A DNA stretch of 62,757 nucleotides from Akkermansiaceae bacterium (GCA_030725745.1 JANRFH010000043.1:1-62757), one strand, 5' to 3'; positions 52,613 to 62,569 are shown, counted from the first letter of the stretch. Notes: generated by a model from the sequence alone, not told the origin. Numbers and translations are program-made.

Positions 52613-53437
52613 ATGAAAACACTCTTTTTCCTCGGCTTAACCGCCTTCGCCTCGGCCAAACCTTCACTAATCAACGATGCCGCCGCTATCTCGTCCTTCG
52701 AAAAAGGAATCGGCGCATATTCCGATGAGGAAAAATCCTACACAGCGGAAAAATTTGTCAAAGAACTCAAAGCCGCACCCGAATCCATCGCAGATCTCAA
52801 GCTTGCCACCGAAGCCCCGGAGAAAGCAGACTCTGCCGTTTATCTCGTCGGTGCGGTTTACAATTGCGGTAAGTGCGAACACTGGCACGCCGCCGGCATT
52901 GCCTCTGCCTGGGCGCTGACTTCAGACGGTGTGATGGTCACCAACTACCACGTCTTTGAAAAGGCCAAGGGCGACGTCATGGGCGTGAGCGACCTGAAAG
53001 GAAGAGCCTACCCTGTCACCAAAGTCCTCGCAGCAAGCAAGGTAAACGACATCGTCATTTTCCAAACCACCGCCACGGACATCGCCGCGTTCCCCCTCGG
53101 CGCCGCCGCCGAAGTAGGCTCCGAACTCCATGTCATCAGCCACCCGAAAAAGCGTTTCTACACCCACACCACTGGCATCGTTTCCCGCTACCACCTGCGC
53201 CCGAACAAGGACGAAAAAAAGCCTACCATCTGGATGTCCATCACTGCGGACTACGCCGTCGGATCATCAGGAGGCCCGGTGCTTAATTCCGAGGATCACA
53301 TTGTGGGCATGGTCTCCAACACCCAATCGATCTACTACGGTTCCAACCCCGGCGAGGAACCCAAGGGCCCCCTACAAATGGTCATCAAGAACTGCGTCCC
53401 AGTATCCGCCATCAAGGCAATCACCGGGAAGAAGTAA
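52613..53437 (+). CDS. Exported trypsin-like serine peptidase
   Basis: The 274-aa protein has a signal peptide (MKTLFFLGLTAFASAKP). The S1-type triad is visible: His113 in TNYHVFEK, Asp146 in VNDIVIFQ, Ser219 in GSSGGPVL. A CGKC pair at 85-88 may form a disulfide or bind metal. It lacks the PDZ domains of DegP. The first 70 residues are helical (YSDEEKSYTAEKFVKELKAA) and may be a propeptide or protein-binding part. I start at ATG 52613 because of the signal peptide. Confidence 0.9.
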   Translation: MKTLFFLGLTAFASAKPSLINDAAAISSFEKGIGAYSDEEKSYTAEKFVKELKAAPESIADLKLATEAPEKADSAVYLVGAVYNCGKCEHWHAAGIASAWALTSDGVMVTNYHVFEKAKGDVMGVSDLKGRAYPVTKVLAASKVNDIVIFQTTATDIAAFPLGAAAEVGSELHVISHPKKRFYTHTTGIVSRYHLRPNKDEKKPTIWMSITADYAVGSSGGPVLNSEDHIVGMVSNTQSIYYGSNPGEEPKGPLQMVIKNCVPVSAIKAITGKK

Positions 53438-53459
53438 TAGATCCAGCTTCAGGGCACAA

Positions 53460-56240
53460 TCAACGACGGCGGCGGAACAGTGCCAGCACTCCAAGAGCAC
53501 TGAGGAGTGCTACCGAAGGTTCGGGGATGATCACTAGCTGCAAGCTGCCATTTTGGAAGTAAGCTTTGTTGCCATTTCCGAGGGTGACTGCATTGGCAAG
53601 TCCCACGTTGTCCAAGTTGGTAAAGTCGATGTTACTACCGCTTATCAGCGTGTAGGTATCAGCGGCAGTGCTTTCTAAATCCCATCCAGTGAGATTATTG
53701 ATACCGAATCCGCTGCCGAAGGTCACATTGCCGGTGACCGCAAGTGCGGTGCCAATATCGACAATGTTGAGGAATGATGCACCGTCAAAGTCGAGGGTTC
53801 CAGCGATAGAGCCAGTGCCGCCCAGAATTGCACCGGACGCGACTGACACGTCTGTTGCACCAAGCGAGCCGTTCACAAATAGCGTGCCTGAACTCACGGT
53901 AGTGGCACCTGTATAACTATTGCTGCCGGAGAGCGTCAAATCGCCACTGCCATCCTGTATGATACCGCCAGATCCACTGATGATTCCGGCCAGCTCCTGA
54001 ACTGCGCTGCTGCTGTGTTTGAATGTCCCGTCATTAACGATATCACTACTTACTACTCCTAGTCCTGCGCCGGCGGTCCTCAATCGCGCAGCACCACCGA
54101 TATCAAACGTTCCTGCAGTGATGGTCAGTAGCCCTGGATTAGAGCCTCCCCCAAGAGTGCTGTTGCTTGTCATGGACATAGTACCTGCCCCGCCCTTTAA
54201 AATATTTCCGCTTACAGTAGTTACGGATACCAGTAGGTCGATGTCATCTGTGCCGTCTGCAACATCAAACTCCACTGTGTTGTTATTCTGAGGGTTGATG
54301 AAACCACCATTGTTGCTGCTAACGGTGTTTTGGGCTCCTCCGGTAGTGACAAATTTACCATTGCTGTTTTGCCAGAGGTGGGTCCCACCGTCATAAACGA
54401 TGGAGCCTCCCCCGGTGCTGCCAAAAGTAAAGGTCGTCCCGTTGTTAACTGTGGTTCGATTTGCGCCTCCAACGGCTGATGAAATCACCAAGGACGATCC
54501 ATTATTGATGTTGAAGTTGGAGCTGCCGAATCCACCAAGATCCGCTGTATTCGTGAGTTTCAAAGTACCGCCGTTGATGGTTGTGGTGCCGGTGTAGGAA
54601 TTTCCCATCCTGATATCGAGCTGCCCTGCGCCTGTTTTCGTCAGACCGCCAGTGTTGGTATTGGCGAGTGCTGTGCCGAACGTGACGTTTTCGCCGTTGG
54701 TGTCGATTGAGATGGCGCTGCCGCTGCCCGCGATACGAGCACTGTAGTCGGTGCTCGCGCTGTTGGCTGTGTAATTCAGCGTGCCGCCAGAGAAGGTGAT
54801 ATCCCCGCCATTGCCTAGTGCGCCGGAGGTGGCGGCTACGTCTGCCTGATCAGCCGTCAAAGTGCCATTCGAAAGGATGGTCGCACCGGTGAAGGTGTTG
54901 GCACCGCTCAAGGTGGTGGTGCCTGTGCCTACTTTGGTAAGGGCAAAAGCGCCGCCTATCGCACCGCCCACATTCAAGTTACCCGCGCCGCCGACGCTGC
55001 TGTCTGCTGTCATGGTGACACTACCACCGACCGTGCCGGTGCCTGTGCTGGTAATCAAGGCACCAATGCCACCTTGCCCTACACCGGCGATACTGAGGGC
55101 TTCCGTGCCAATGTCTGCCCGAACATCAAGAAGGCTCCCGCTATTAACGGTCGTGCCGCCATCTGTCGCGCCCAGTGCAGTGGCACTCGATGCAATCAAG
55201 GTGGAGTTACCGGTGACTAAGGTGATGCCTGTGTAAGTATTATTGCCGGAGAATTCCCATGTGCCTGCTTCAGCCGAGCCGCCGACCGGAGTGGTGTTTA
55301 CTACTGCGACCCTGATCGTGGATGAGGTTCCATCCTGGATCGTGCCAGATACGGTATTCATGCCTGTGTCGGCAGTGCCGGCAAAATTAAAGTTATAGGT
55401 CGCTGTACCCGTGCCGCCTTGCAAAATACCCGTAAAATCAGCAGCACCGTCTTGGGCGACGATGCGGTTATCACTAGTGGATCTGGACTGGAACGTCCGG
55501 TCTGTCGAGGCTGCGGTGGCGCCTGTATACCAGAGTAAGGGCGTTTGTCCGGCTCCTCCGCCCATTGTGACGACGCTGCCCTGCCCTAATGAGGAAGCCA
55601 CATTCGAATTGGCGAGAGTATTTACATTCAATTGCCCCGTCACTAGACCAACATTTCCAGAGAAGGTATTCACACCGTTCAAAGCAAGATAGGCACTATT
55701 GTTTGCCATGCGAATATCCAAGGACGAGGTGCCGCTGACGATCCCGTTAACGATGTAATTCTCACCGCTCGTGGATTGAGTGCCGAAACGAATGTTCCCA
55801 CCGGTTTTGGTGATATCACTGTTGATCGTGTGGGTGGATGAGGCTGAGCCGACGCCCGTCGGAGCTTGGAAACCTGATCCCACATTGATGGTGCCGCCGC
55901 TCAAGGTGATAGACCCCGATGCTTTACCGAAATAGACAAAGTTTGCGTCCACCGTGCCAGAAAGGGTGATATTGCCCGAGGCTAAGCTAAGCGTATCCGA
56001 GCCGAAAAAGACATTGTCGCTGGTCGTGGTGGTGACATCACCGGGAAGCGTTGCACCAGTGCTATCGGTGCTCCAGCCCTGCGTTGAGTCCCCAGTGGTG
56101 GGAGCTGCCCATGTGCCGCTGGCCGTGCCGAATCCGGCGGTTGTGCCGTCATTGTCCCAGTAGTAGTCGACCGCGAGAGCTTGGTTACCACCCATCAAAA
56201 CAAGGGAGGCAGGGAAAATTAGTACGTTAGAATATTTCAT
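53460..56240 (-). CDS. Autotransporter-type beta-strand-repeat protein with PEP-CTERM signal
   Basis: The 926-aa protein has a signal peptide (VLIFPASLVLMGGNQALA), then many repeats of the type SGANTFTGATILSNGTL, SYTGTTTINGGTLKLTN, and SGSNSYTGATTVSSGTLF, which form a beta-solenoid. The C-terminus is a PEP-CTERM sorting signal: IPEPSVALLSALGVLALFRR with a final RRRR. Such proteins are cut by an exosortase (EpsH/XrtA type) and placed at the surface or in the matrix. No exosortase lies in the window. A weak hairpin (56265-56286) lies in the leader. Confidence 0.92.
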   Translation of the reverse strand: MKYSNVLIFPASLVLMGGNQALAVDYYWDNDGTTAGFGTASGTWAAPTTGDSTQGWSTDSTGATLPGDVTTTTSDNVFFGSDTLSLASGNITLSGTVDANFVYFGKASGSITLSGGTINVGSGFQAPTGVGSASSTHTINSDITKTGGNIRFGTQSTSGENYIVNGIVSGTSSLDIRMANNSAYLALNGVNTFSGNVGLVTGQLNVNTLANSNVASSLGQGSVVTMGGGAGQTPLLWYTGATAASTDRTFQSRSTSDNRIVAQDGAADFTGILQGGTGTATYNFNFAGTADTGMNTVSGTIQDGTSSTIRVAVVNTTPVGGSAEAGTWEFSGNNTYTGITLVTGNSTLIASSATALGATDGGTTVNSGSLLDVRADIGTEALSIAGVGQGGIGALITSTGTGTVGGSVTMTADSSVGGAGNLNVGGAIGGAFALTKVGTGTTTLSGANTFTGATILSNGTLTADQADVAATSGALGNGGDITFSGGTLNYTANSASTDYSARIAGSGSAISIDTNGENVTFGTALANTNTGGLTKTGAGQLDIRMGNSYTGTTTINGGTLKLTNTADLGGFGSSNFNINNGSSLVISSAVGGANRTTVNNGTTFTFGSTGGGSIVYDGGTHLWQNSNGKFVTTGGAQNTVSSNNGGFINPQNNNTVEFDVADGTDDIDLLVSVTTVSGNILKGGAGTMSMTSNSTLGGGSNPGLLTITAGTFDIGGAARLRTAGAGLGVVSSDIVNDGTFKHSSSAVQELAGIISGSGGIIQDGSGDLTLSGSNSYTGATTVSSGTLFVNGSLGATDVSVASGAILGGTGSIAGTLDFDGASFLNIVDIGTALAVTGNVTFGSGFGINNLTGWDLESTAADTYTLISGSNIDFTNLDNVGLANAVTLGNGNKAYFQNGSLQLVIIPEPSVALLSALGVLALFRRRR

Positions 56241-56389
56241 ATGGTGGGTTTTTGGGAGTATCAGCCATCATGTATTTACATGGTGGTTCTTGCGCTTGAA
56301 TCGCATTTGAATTCACCAATATAAGCGATGCTCAAATTCTGGCTATCCCCATTTTTTAGGATGCGCTCGGGCGTTCCTCAGAGAGTCCG

Positions 56390-57469
56390 CTACTCCGCGA
56401 GATCCTCGTTGAAGTAGATTTTGATGAACTTCATCTTCCTCTCTTCATCAAAACCGTGTTCCAACACCTTCTCTGGATTGGCCGCTAGGGCTGGCTTGAG
56501 CTTAATTTCCACGCCCGTATCGAGCTTCATCGCAGAGCGGATTTTCTTTTTCGCCTTGGTGACGTCCTTCTTTGAAATCTCAAAAGAATCCTCCAGTTTC
56601 TGCCCCTGCTCTTCCTCGATCTGGCTGCGGTGCTCCGCGAACTTGGCCTTGGCCTCTGGGGTTTTCAGCACCTCCTCCTCGAACTCCTTGATGTTAAATT
56701 GCTCCTTCTCCTCGAAGTAAGTGATCGCGTCCCTCGCGGCATTGGTGGCATCCCATGGCGGTGCGTCGTCAGAGGCAGGAGGCGTTTCCTTCTTCTCCTT
56801 TTCCATGAAAGCGACCGCCATGTTCGCGAATTTGTTCGTCAGGAACGGGCTGTCGGTGATGGGCACCACGCCGAGGAAATCCCGCACCCAGAAACGCGAG
56901 TCCGTTCCGCTGCGGTCAAAGGTCATCACATAGTAACCCTTGGTGGCGTGGTGGTTGAGGATCAGGCAGCCTTTGTCGATCTTCTCCGGATTGATCCCCT
57001 GCTCGGTGTGAAGCTCCAAATCGCCGTCGCGGGTGGAAATGCTGAGGAACGGCACCACGCTTTCCGACTTTAGGATGCACAGCCCCTGGATGAACTCGCC
57101 GTCGAGCTCGATGTCCTTGACCAGAGAAATGCAGAGATCACCGGACTTAATGTTAGGGTGGTTCGACTTTGAGTAGAGCCGTTTCGCGATGTCACAGCCC
57201 TTTTCTAACAAACCATCTTCAGAAGCGAAAATCGCGGCGGCACAGGCATTCATCTCATGCTGATCGAGCGACGAATGATGGCTGAAACGATGCGCCGTGA
57301 GATTTTTGAACGGCTTGAGAAAAATGGCAGCGAGCGACATCTGGTCATCCTCGTTGATCTTGAAAACGTCTTTGGAAGTCTGGAGTGGTTCATCGCGCTG
57401 AGGATGACCAACTTTGGCAAGAACCAGCCCCTCGGCTGCGGCGGAATTGAAACGAATTTTAACAGGCAT
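56390..57469 (-). CDS. 37-kDa nucleoid-associated protein family (NdpA/YejK)
   Basis: The 359-aa protein has the family's opening (MPVKIRFNSAAAEGLVLAKV), HHSSLDQHEMNACAAAIFAS, NPEKIDKGCLILNHHATKGY, and a Lys/Glu-rich C-terminus with YFEEKEQFNIKEFEEEVLKT. Nucleoid-associated 37K proteins bind double-stranded DNA; their cellular role is not settled. I start at ATG 57469, since a longer frame is not family-like. It stands alone. Confidence 0.82.
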   Translation of the reverse strand: MPVKIRFNSAAAEGLVLAKVGHPQRDEPLQTSKDVFKINEDDQMSLAAIFLKPFKNLTAHRFSHHSSLDQHEMNACAAAIFASEDGLLEKGCDIAKRLYSKSNHPNIKSGDLCISLVKDIELDGEFIQGLCILKSESVVPFLSISTRDGDLELHTEQGINPEKIDKGCLILNHHATKGYYVMTFDRSGTDSRFWVRDFLGVVPITDSPFLTNKFANMAVAFMEKEKKETPPASDDAPPWDATNAARDAITYFEEKEQFNIKEFEEEVLKTPEAKAKFAEHRSQIEEEQGQKLEDSFEISKKDVTKAKKKIRSAMKLDTGVEIKLKPALAANPEKVLEHGFDEERKMKFIKIYFNEDLAE

Positions 57470-57582
57470 ACAGGGCGAGCAACCTAGAACCTCGGAGCCA
57501 TTTGAACACCCTGAAATCGGAAAATCTTCACTATCGACTATTCCAATGGTGAAACAGGTCGTTTTACGCTTCATTTCATTTC

Positions 57583-58410
57583 ATGAAACACTTTCACAGA
57601 ACCCTCATCCTCGGTTTTGGATTGTCTCTCAGCGGTATCCTCCCTTCCGCTGCTGATCTGCCCTATCTCGAAAAATCACCATGGGAGGACTGCTTTATCG
57701 GCATCGAGGAACGCGCCTTCCGCTTCAAGTATATGGCGAACGGCACCGCCTTGCTTGATCCCATCGATCGCCGGGGAGAAACGATTAGCACCAACAATTC
57801 CATCGAGATCGAATTTGAAATCCTTGAAACCGAAGCCGACGGCAAGGTCGTCAGCAAACAGATCAATCCCTTTTCCCTCACCAGCAAAGCCGAAGCCGTA
57901 AAAAGCCCCTCCGAGCCCATCCTTATCTCCGGCACGGTCACCGGTGACGCCGCCTTTGAAATCCTGATCACCCCCGGTGAAAAAAGCGTCTCCCTCAGCG
58001 GACGCATCACGGAGAATGGCACGTTGACTAACCCCCTCAGCTTCGCGATTAGCGCGAAATTCACTCCATACAAATACCAGAGCTCTAGCGACCCTGATGA
58101 ACTGGAACGGTTCGAGAAAAAGATCAAACGCGAGGAAATGGAACTCATCACCCTCGCCGGAAAAGAAGAATCCATAGCTTTCACAGAATCCCTCAATCCC
58201 TCTGAAAAATTCCCCGGAGGCCTCCGCTCTCTCTCATTCGAGACCGCTGCCTACGGAGAGACCGAATTCTCCTTTGCTGCCACGGGAAAATCGAAAATCA
58301 CTTTTGAGGACAAAGGAAAGAACTACCTCTGGAAATCCTTCACACTCCAGTGGATCCCCGATCCCGCTGAGGAAATCAGTTCGCAAGCTCTCACCATTTC
58401 CGGGAAATAG
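57583..58410 (+). CDS. Exported protein of unknown function
   Basis: The 275-aa product has a signal peptide (LILGFGLSLSGILPSAAD). The mature part is beta-rich with GIEERAFRFKYMANGTALLD, SIEIEFEILETEADGKVVSK, FEILITPGEKSVSLSGRITE and a charged helix (DELERFEKKIKREEMELITL). Not recognised; the strand pattern could be a carbohydrate-binding or Ig-like fold. Starts at ATG 57583. Confidence 0.7.
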   Translation: MKHFHRTLILGFGLSLSGILPSAADLPYLEKSPWEDCFIGIEERAFRFKYMANGTALLDPIDRRGETISTNNSIEIEFEILETEADGKVVSKQINPFSLTSKAEAVKSPSEPILISGTVTGDAAFEILITPGEKSVSLSGRITENGTLTNPLSFAISAKFTPYKYQSSSDPDELERFEKKIKREEMELITLAGKEESIAFTESLNPSEKFPGGLRSLSFETAAYGETEFSFAATGKSKITFEDKGKNYLWKSFTLQWIPDPAEEISSQALTISGK

Positions 58411-58559
58411 CGGTAGCAAGGGAACCTTTCCTTCGATGACTCCGCCATGCGAAGAAGATTCGCTTGGTTTTCACGGCGATAAAGCACATTGCGATTGGTT
58501 CCGTCGTAGCATCGACCAAAGCATCGACATTCCTGTGTCTAAGCTGATGCTCTCCACCG

Positions 58560-59792
58560 ATGACTACACCCGTTCCCGGTCAAGAGGACTTCGACCAGCA
58601 GGGACGTACGTTCCGGCTCGAAATCCTTCGCGCCCTGCCTGCTGGATTCATTGATACCGCCGCGACCACCTTTGCCCTCTTCATCGCGATCCGGGTCTTC
58701 GACCTTCCGCCGGCCATGAAGGCCGCGATGCTTTCCGCAGGTAGTGTGGGTTTGCTTTTCAGCCTATTCATCGTACAAATCGCACGTCGCCTTGGTCGCC
58801 CGGTCAATGCGCTAGCGGCTCTAATCTGGGTTCTTTCTTTCATCGGCTTCGGTATTGCCGCCCTCTCTGAAGGAAAGGCTGCGCAGTACTTTACTGGCTG
58901 TTTTCTAGCCTTCACGGCCTTGGGGATGAGCGCACCGCTCACTTCCCAGATCTATCGAAAACACTACTCCAATCACTCACGCGGGCGACTCTTCTCATTC
59001 ACCGCCATGATCAGAGCCAGTACTGCTGGACTCGTTGCATGGCTTGCCGGAGTGTGGATTGGCTCTCGTGGGAATGAATTCTCTCCCCTTTTCTGGAGCT
59101 ATGGCATCGCCTGTCTGATTATGGCCGGTTGCGTGCTCGCCGTAGCTCCCGTGGTCTTGCGCCGCACGATCCGCCTGCAGTGGTTTGAAGCCTTCCGTCA
59201 CGTCGGCAATGATCCACCCTTTCGCAAGCTACTGAAAGTGTGGATGATCTTCGGCTTGGGCAACCTGCTCAGCTTCGCGCTCTTCGTGGAATACATCAGC
59301 AATCCTGCCTACGGTTTCGCCTACGATGCAAAAACGGTCGGCATCATCACCAGCACTGTGCCAATGATTGCCTTTATCGCCTGTGTGGTGCCATGGGGTA
59401 TAGTCTTCGACCGCCTGCCATTTTACTCCGTCCGCGCGCTGGTGAATGTCTTCTTCATCCTGAGCATCCTGATGTATTTCCTAGGCAATGGCTTCTTCAC
59501 CCTCTGTCTAGGAATTGCCCTGCATGGTGTTGCACGATCCGGCGGCAACATCTTGTGGACTCTCTGGGTCACACGCTTCGCCGACAGCGAGCGCGTGGTG
59601 GAATACATGAGCGTTCACAGTTTTCTCACGGGTGCTCGTGGGGTTTTGGCTCCTTTTATCGCCTACGCTATCGCCTCCTATGCCTCCCCCATTTGGGTAG
59701 CCGGAATCTCTGCCTCCTTAATCTTTGTGAGCACTTTGGCCATCACGCCTGAAATCTGCCGAGAATTTCGAGAACGCCGCGCAAACAACTAG
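58560..59792 (+). CDS. MFS-family transporter
   Basis: The 410-aa protein has 12 probable membrane helices in two sets of six, with the first starting near ALPAGFIDTAATTFALFIAI. QIYRKHYSNHSRGRLFSFTA lies in a cytoplasmic loop after helix 4 in the manner of the MFS. Charged loops (RRTIRLQWFEAFRHVGNDPP) sit in the middle. The substrate cannot be read from the sequence. It begins 149 bases after the gene at 57583 and is followed by a glycosyltransferase. Confidence 0.88.
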   Translation: MTTPVPGQEDFDQQGRTFRLEILRALPAGFIDTAATTFALFIAIRVFDLPPAMKAAMLSAGSVGLLFSLFIVQIARRLGRPVNALAALIWVLSFIGFGIAALSEGKAAQYFTGCFLAFTALGMSAPLTSQIYRKHYSNHSRGRLFSFTAMIRASTAGLVAWLAGVWIGSRGNEFSPLFWSYGIACLIMAGCVLAVAPVVLRRTIRLQWFEAFRHVGNDPPFRKLLKVWMIFGLGNLLSFALFVEYISNPAYGFAYDAKTVGIITSTVPMIAFIACVVPWGIVFDRLPFYSVRALVNVFFILSILMYFLGNGFFTLCLGIALHGVARSGGNILWTLWVTRFADSERVVEYMSVHSFLTGARGVLAPFIAYAIASYASPIWVAGISASLIFVSTLAITPEICREFRERRANN

Positions 59793-59878
59793 GCCTTATG
59801 CAATATTAGTTCGATGACTCATCGAGACTTATCAGGTCGTTTGGTTGCAATACTGAGCTGCTTGTCTGAGAGTCGGGC

Positions 59879-60871
59879 ATGCCGCTTGTCTCAGTAGTCC
59901 TTCCGTTTCGTAATGCGGAAGCGACGCTCCTAGATGCAGTTCAGAGCATACTGTTGCAGGAGTTTCAAGACTTGGAGCTCATAGCGGTAAATGACGGATC
60001 AAGCGACGGATCCGTCGCCTCTTTAGCTGAAATAAAAGACCCCCGTTTCAGGCAAATTCAAAACAAATCGGATCCCGGAGTAGTTGGAGCTACGGCTACG
60101 GGTTTCGCGCAGGCAAGTGGCGAGTGGTTTGCGCGCATGGATGCCGATGACATTGCCATGCCCCGCCGTATCGGCGAGCAACTCAAGGCCGCGAAAAACG
60201 ATACCGGAGTCATCACCTGCGGAGTGGAGTCGGTAAATTCCCAAGGCAATGGCATGCGCCGCTACGTTGAATGGGCAAACAGTCTCGTAGATCATGAGGC
60301 GATGTCCTGTTCACGCTTCATCGAGTGCCCAGTGATAAATCCCACAGCGATGATCCGGATGGATTGGATGGAGCGCGTTGGCGGCTATCACGATACCCCG
60401 TGGGCGGAGGATCATGATCTGTGGCTCAGACTTTTCGCCGCCGGCTGCCGCTTCGTGCGGGTCCCGGAAGTCCTCCTCCAATGGCGGGATTCACCGGATA
60501 GATTGACCCGGCAAGATCCGCGCTACGGCACCGAGGCAAGAAGCCGGATGCGCGCCCACCATTTAAAGAATCTGCCAGATGTCGGAGAACATGGTGTAGT
60601 AATTGCCGGAGCCGGCCCCATCGGAAAGCGGCTGGCACGAGATCTTCAGAACGAAGGAGTCACGGTGAAAGGTTTCTTTGACGTTAATCCCGCACGGGTC
60701 GGTCAACACATCCACGGAGCAGAAGTCGCCGCACCCGAAAATATGAAAACAATGTGGCGCTCCAGCATCATGCTGGGTGCAGTGGGGCTCAAGGGTGCGA
60801 GATCCATCGTTAGAGAAATGGCACTCACCGCAGGCCGCCGCGAAGGTGAGGACTTCTGGGCAGTTTGCTGA
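59879..60871 (+). CDS. GT2-family glycosyltransferase with a C-terminal Rossmann-like domain
   Basis: Residues 1-230 are a GT-A fold: VSVVLPFRNAEATLLDAVQS, LIAVNDGSSDGSVAS, the DXD-like ARMDADDIAMPRR and AEDHDLWLRLFAAGCRF. The last 90 residues begin GVVIAGAGPIGKRLARDLQN and contain GFFDVNPARVGQHIHGAEV, a Rossmann fold resembling PglD/CoA-binding sugar-modifying domains. The acceptor is unknown. Starts at ATG 59879, 86 bases after the MFS gene. A fusion of transfer and nucleotide binding is suggested. Confidence 0.88.
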   Translation: MPLVSVVLPFRNAEATLLDAVQSILLQEFQDLELIAVNDGSSDGSVASLAEIKDPRFRQIQNKSDPGVVGATATGFAQASGEWFARMDADDIAMPRRIGEQLKAAKNDTGVITCGVESVNSQGNGMRRYVEWANSLVDHEAMSCSRFIECPVINPTAMIRMDWMERVGGYHDTPWAEDHDLWLRLFAAGCRFVRVPEVLLQWRDSPDRLTRQDPRYGTEARSRMRAHHLKNLPDVGEHGVVIAGAGPIGKRLARDLQNEGVTVKGFFDVNPARVGQHIHGAEVAAPENMKTMWRSSIMLGAVGLKGARSIVREMALTAGRREGEDFWAVC

Positions 60872-60886
60872 TGAGAAGCGGCCCCC

Positions 60887-61162
60887 TCAATCCGCCAGCA
60901 CGAACCCTCTCCGCGTATGCTTGCAGCGAAGTGGCGTGCCTGCATCATTGGGATTCCAGTCGTTGTCGTTTCCGAAATCGACTGCATCCTCAACCATCGA
61001 TATACTGACAATTCTTGGTAGCTCGGCAATCAACTCACGCCCTCCCACTGCAGCTTGGGTATAGATCGACACCTCATTGACTCCAATGCGGTTCTTCATC
61101 ATCCAGCGATACTGGATGTCACGATGATTCATCGTCTTGTAGCCTTTTTGAGAGAGGGACAT
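60887..61162 (-). CDS. Small protein of unknown function
   Basis: A 91-aa product from ATG 61162 reads NHRDIQYRWMMKNRIGVNEV, ELIAELPRIVSISMVEDAVD and ends KHTRRGFVLAD. It has no signal peptide and is of mixed charge. I do not recognise it. It lies 13 bases after the triple-FKBP gene, on the same strand, and so may be co-transcribed with it. Confidence 0.5.
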   Translation of the reverse strand: MSLSQKGYKTMNHRDIQYRWMMKNRIGVNEVSIYTQAAVGGRELIAELPRIVSISMVEDAVDFGNDNDWNPNDAGTPLRCKHTRRGFVLAD

Positions 61163-61175
61163 GAGTAAAATAAGA

Positions 61176-62402
61176 TTAGCGGACGATCTCGAGCAGCTCG
61201 ATGTCGAACACCAGCATACCACCAGGGCGACCGCTGCCTGGGACAGCTGGGCCGTAGGCGAGTCCTTCAGGGATCCAGAAGCGGCGTTTTTCGCCGGGAA
61301 CCATTAGCTGCACACCTTCTGTCCAGCCTTTGATCACGCCGCTAAGCGGGAATTCTGCGGCTTCTCCACGGGTCACTGAGCTATCAAACATTTCACCATC
61401 GGTCGTCCAACCGGAATAGTGGACCTTTACGGTATCGGTGGCCTTAGGCTTTTCTTCGCCCTTGCCTGCTGTGAGCACCTTGTGGGCGATTCCGCTTTCG
61501 GTCTTCTCAGCATCAGCAGGAGCGGCAGCGACATCTTCGGGAACTGCTGGAGCCGGAGGCGCATCCTTGAAGGAGATTAGCTCGATATCCGCTACGACGT
61601 GCCCGCCCGGTGCCTGTGGCTCAGGCAACCAGCATTTGCGAAGTTCGCCGGCCTTCATATCGGCAAAAATTTCGCCGAGTGCCGGTGGCAACTTGTCGAG
61701 TGGAGCGCTCGGAGGAGTTGGCTCCTGACGGCTGTCTTGCAGTATTTCATCTTCCATGGTCTTGGCGGTGAAATGGAATGTGACGACTTGATTGGAGCCA
61801 GGTTTTTCACCCGTACCTTCCTTAGTGATTTTGTAAGCGACTCCGCCTGCCGTTTTTTCGGTATCTTCCGGCACTTTGGGAACTTCCTTAATTTCGAGGA
61901 GTTCCACATCGAAGCAAAGCATGCCGCCGGGGCGATCACTGCCTTCGACAACCGGCCCGTAGGCGAGATCCTCTGGAATCCAGAAACGACGTTTCTCACC
62001 GACTACCATCAGCTGAACGCCTTCTGTCCAGCCTTTGATCACGCCGTTGAGCGGGAAGCTAGCAGGCTCACCACGGCTCACTGAGCTATCAAACATTTTT
62101 CCATCCGTCGTCCAGCCGGAGTAGTGAACCGTCACCGTATCAGTAGCCGTCGGCTTTTTTTCGCCGGTTCCGGCTTGGAGGACTTTCGAGGCCAGACCAC
62201 TCTCGGTCTTTTCGGCATCGGCGGGGGCGGCGGCTACATCGGCAGGTGTTTCAGGCATGTTATTTTCAGGTTGGGCAGCATCCGATTCGGCGGCGGCTGG
62301 AGTATTGGCGTCCGGAGTCTCCTCGGAACGCACAAGGGCGGGCACAGCCACTAACGCAGCAGCAACAATCATCAGAGGTGTCGTAAAAATTCGGACTTTC
62401 AT
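61176..62402 (-). CDS. Exported triple FKBP-type peptidyl-prolyl isomerase
   Basis: The 408-aa product starts MKVRIFTTPLMIVAAALVAV (signal peptide), then an Ala/Pro/Glu linker. FKBP domain 1 (about 58-162) and domain 3 (about 277-408) are nearly the same: DTVTVHYSGWTTDGKMFDSS, GVIKGWTEGVQLMV, GEKRRFWIPEDLAYGP. The middle one (about 168-268) keeps VTFHFTAKTMEDEILQDS and ELRKCWLP but lacks most of the pocket. Catalysis probably rests in the outer two; the middle may bind substrate. The outer copies share long stretches of DNA, so the duplication looks recent or kept alike by conversion. Confidence 0.9.
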   Translation of the reverse strand: MKVRIFTTPLMIVAAALVAVPALVRSEETPDANTPAAAESDAAQPENNMPETPADVAAAPADAEKTESGLASKVLQAGTGEKKPTATDTVTVHYSGWTTDGKMFDSSVSRGEPASFPLNGVIKGWTEGVQLMVVGEKRRFWIPEDLAYGPVVEGSDRPGGMLCFDVELLEIKEVPKVPEDTEKTAGGVAYKITKEGTGEKPGSNQVVTFHFTAKTMEDEILQDSRQEPTPPSAPLDKLPPALGEIFADMKAGELRKCWLPEPQAPGGHVVADIELISFKDAPPAPAVPEDVAAAPADAEKTESGIAHKVLTAGKGEEKPKATDTVKVHYSGWTTDGEMFDSSVTRGEAAEFPLSGVIKGWTEGVQLMVPGEKRRFWIPEGLAYGPAVPGSGRPGGMLVFDIELLEIVR

Positions 62403-62569
62403 GGGTGAGGGAGCATCCACGCTGCAACCCATCTGTCAACCATCTGGCCGATTTTTGCATGAAGGAATCCGCAAGCGCAGCCCGACAGTTGGAAAATTTG
62501 ATTTATTGAAGCCTTTCTTCCTAGAGTGTAATTCACCATCATTCTAAAACCCACTCCGCAACCCAATTA

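Noticed and set aside
53460-56240. True type V autotransporter
   Set aside because: There is no C-terminal beta-barrel. The protein ends in a PEP-CTERM anchor, so only the solenoid repeats are autotransporter-like.
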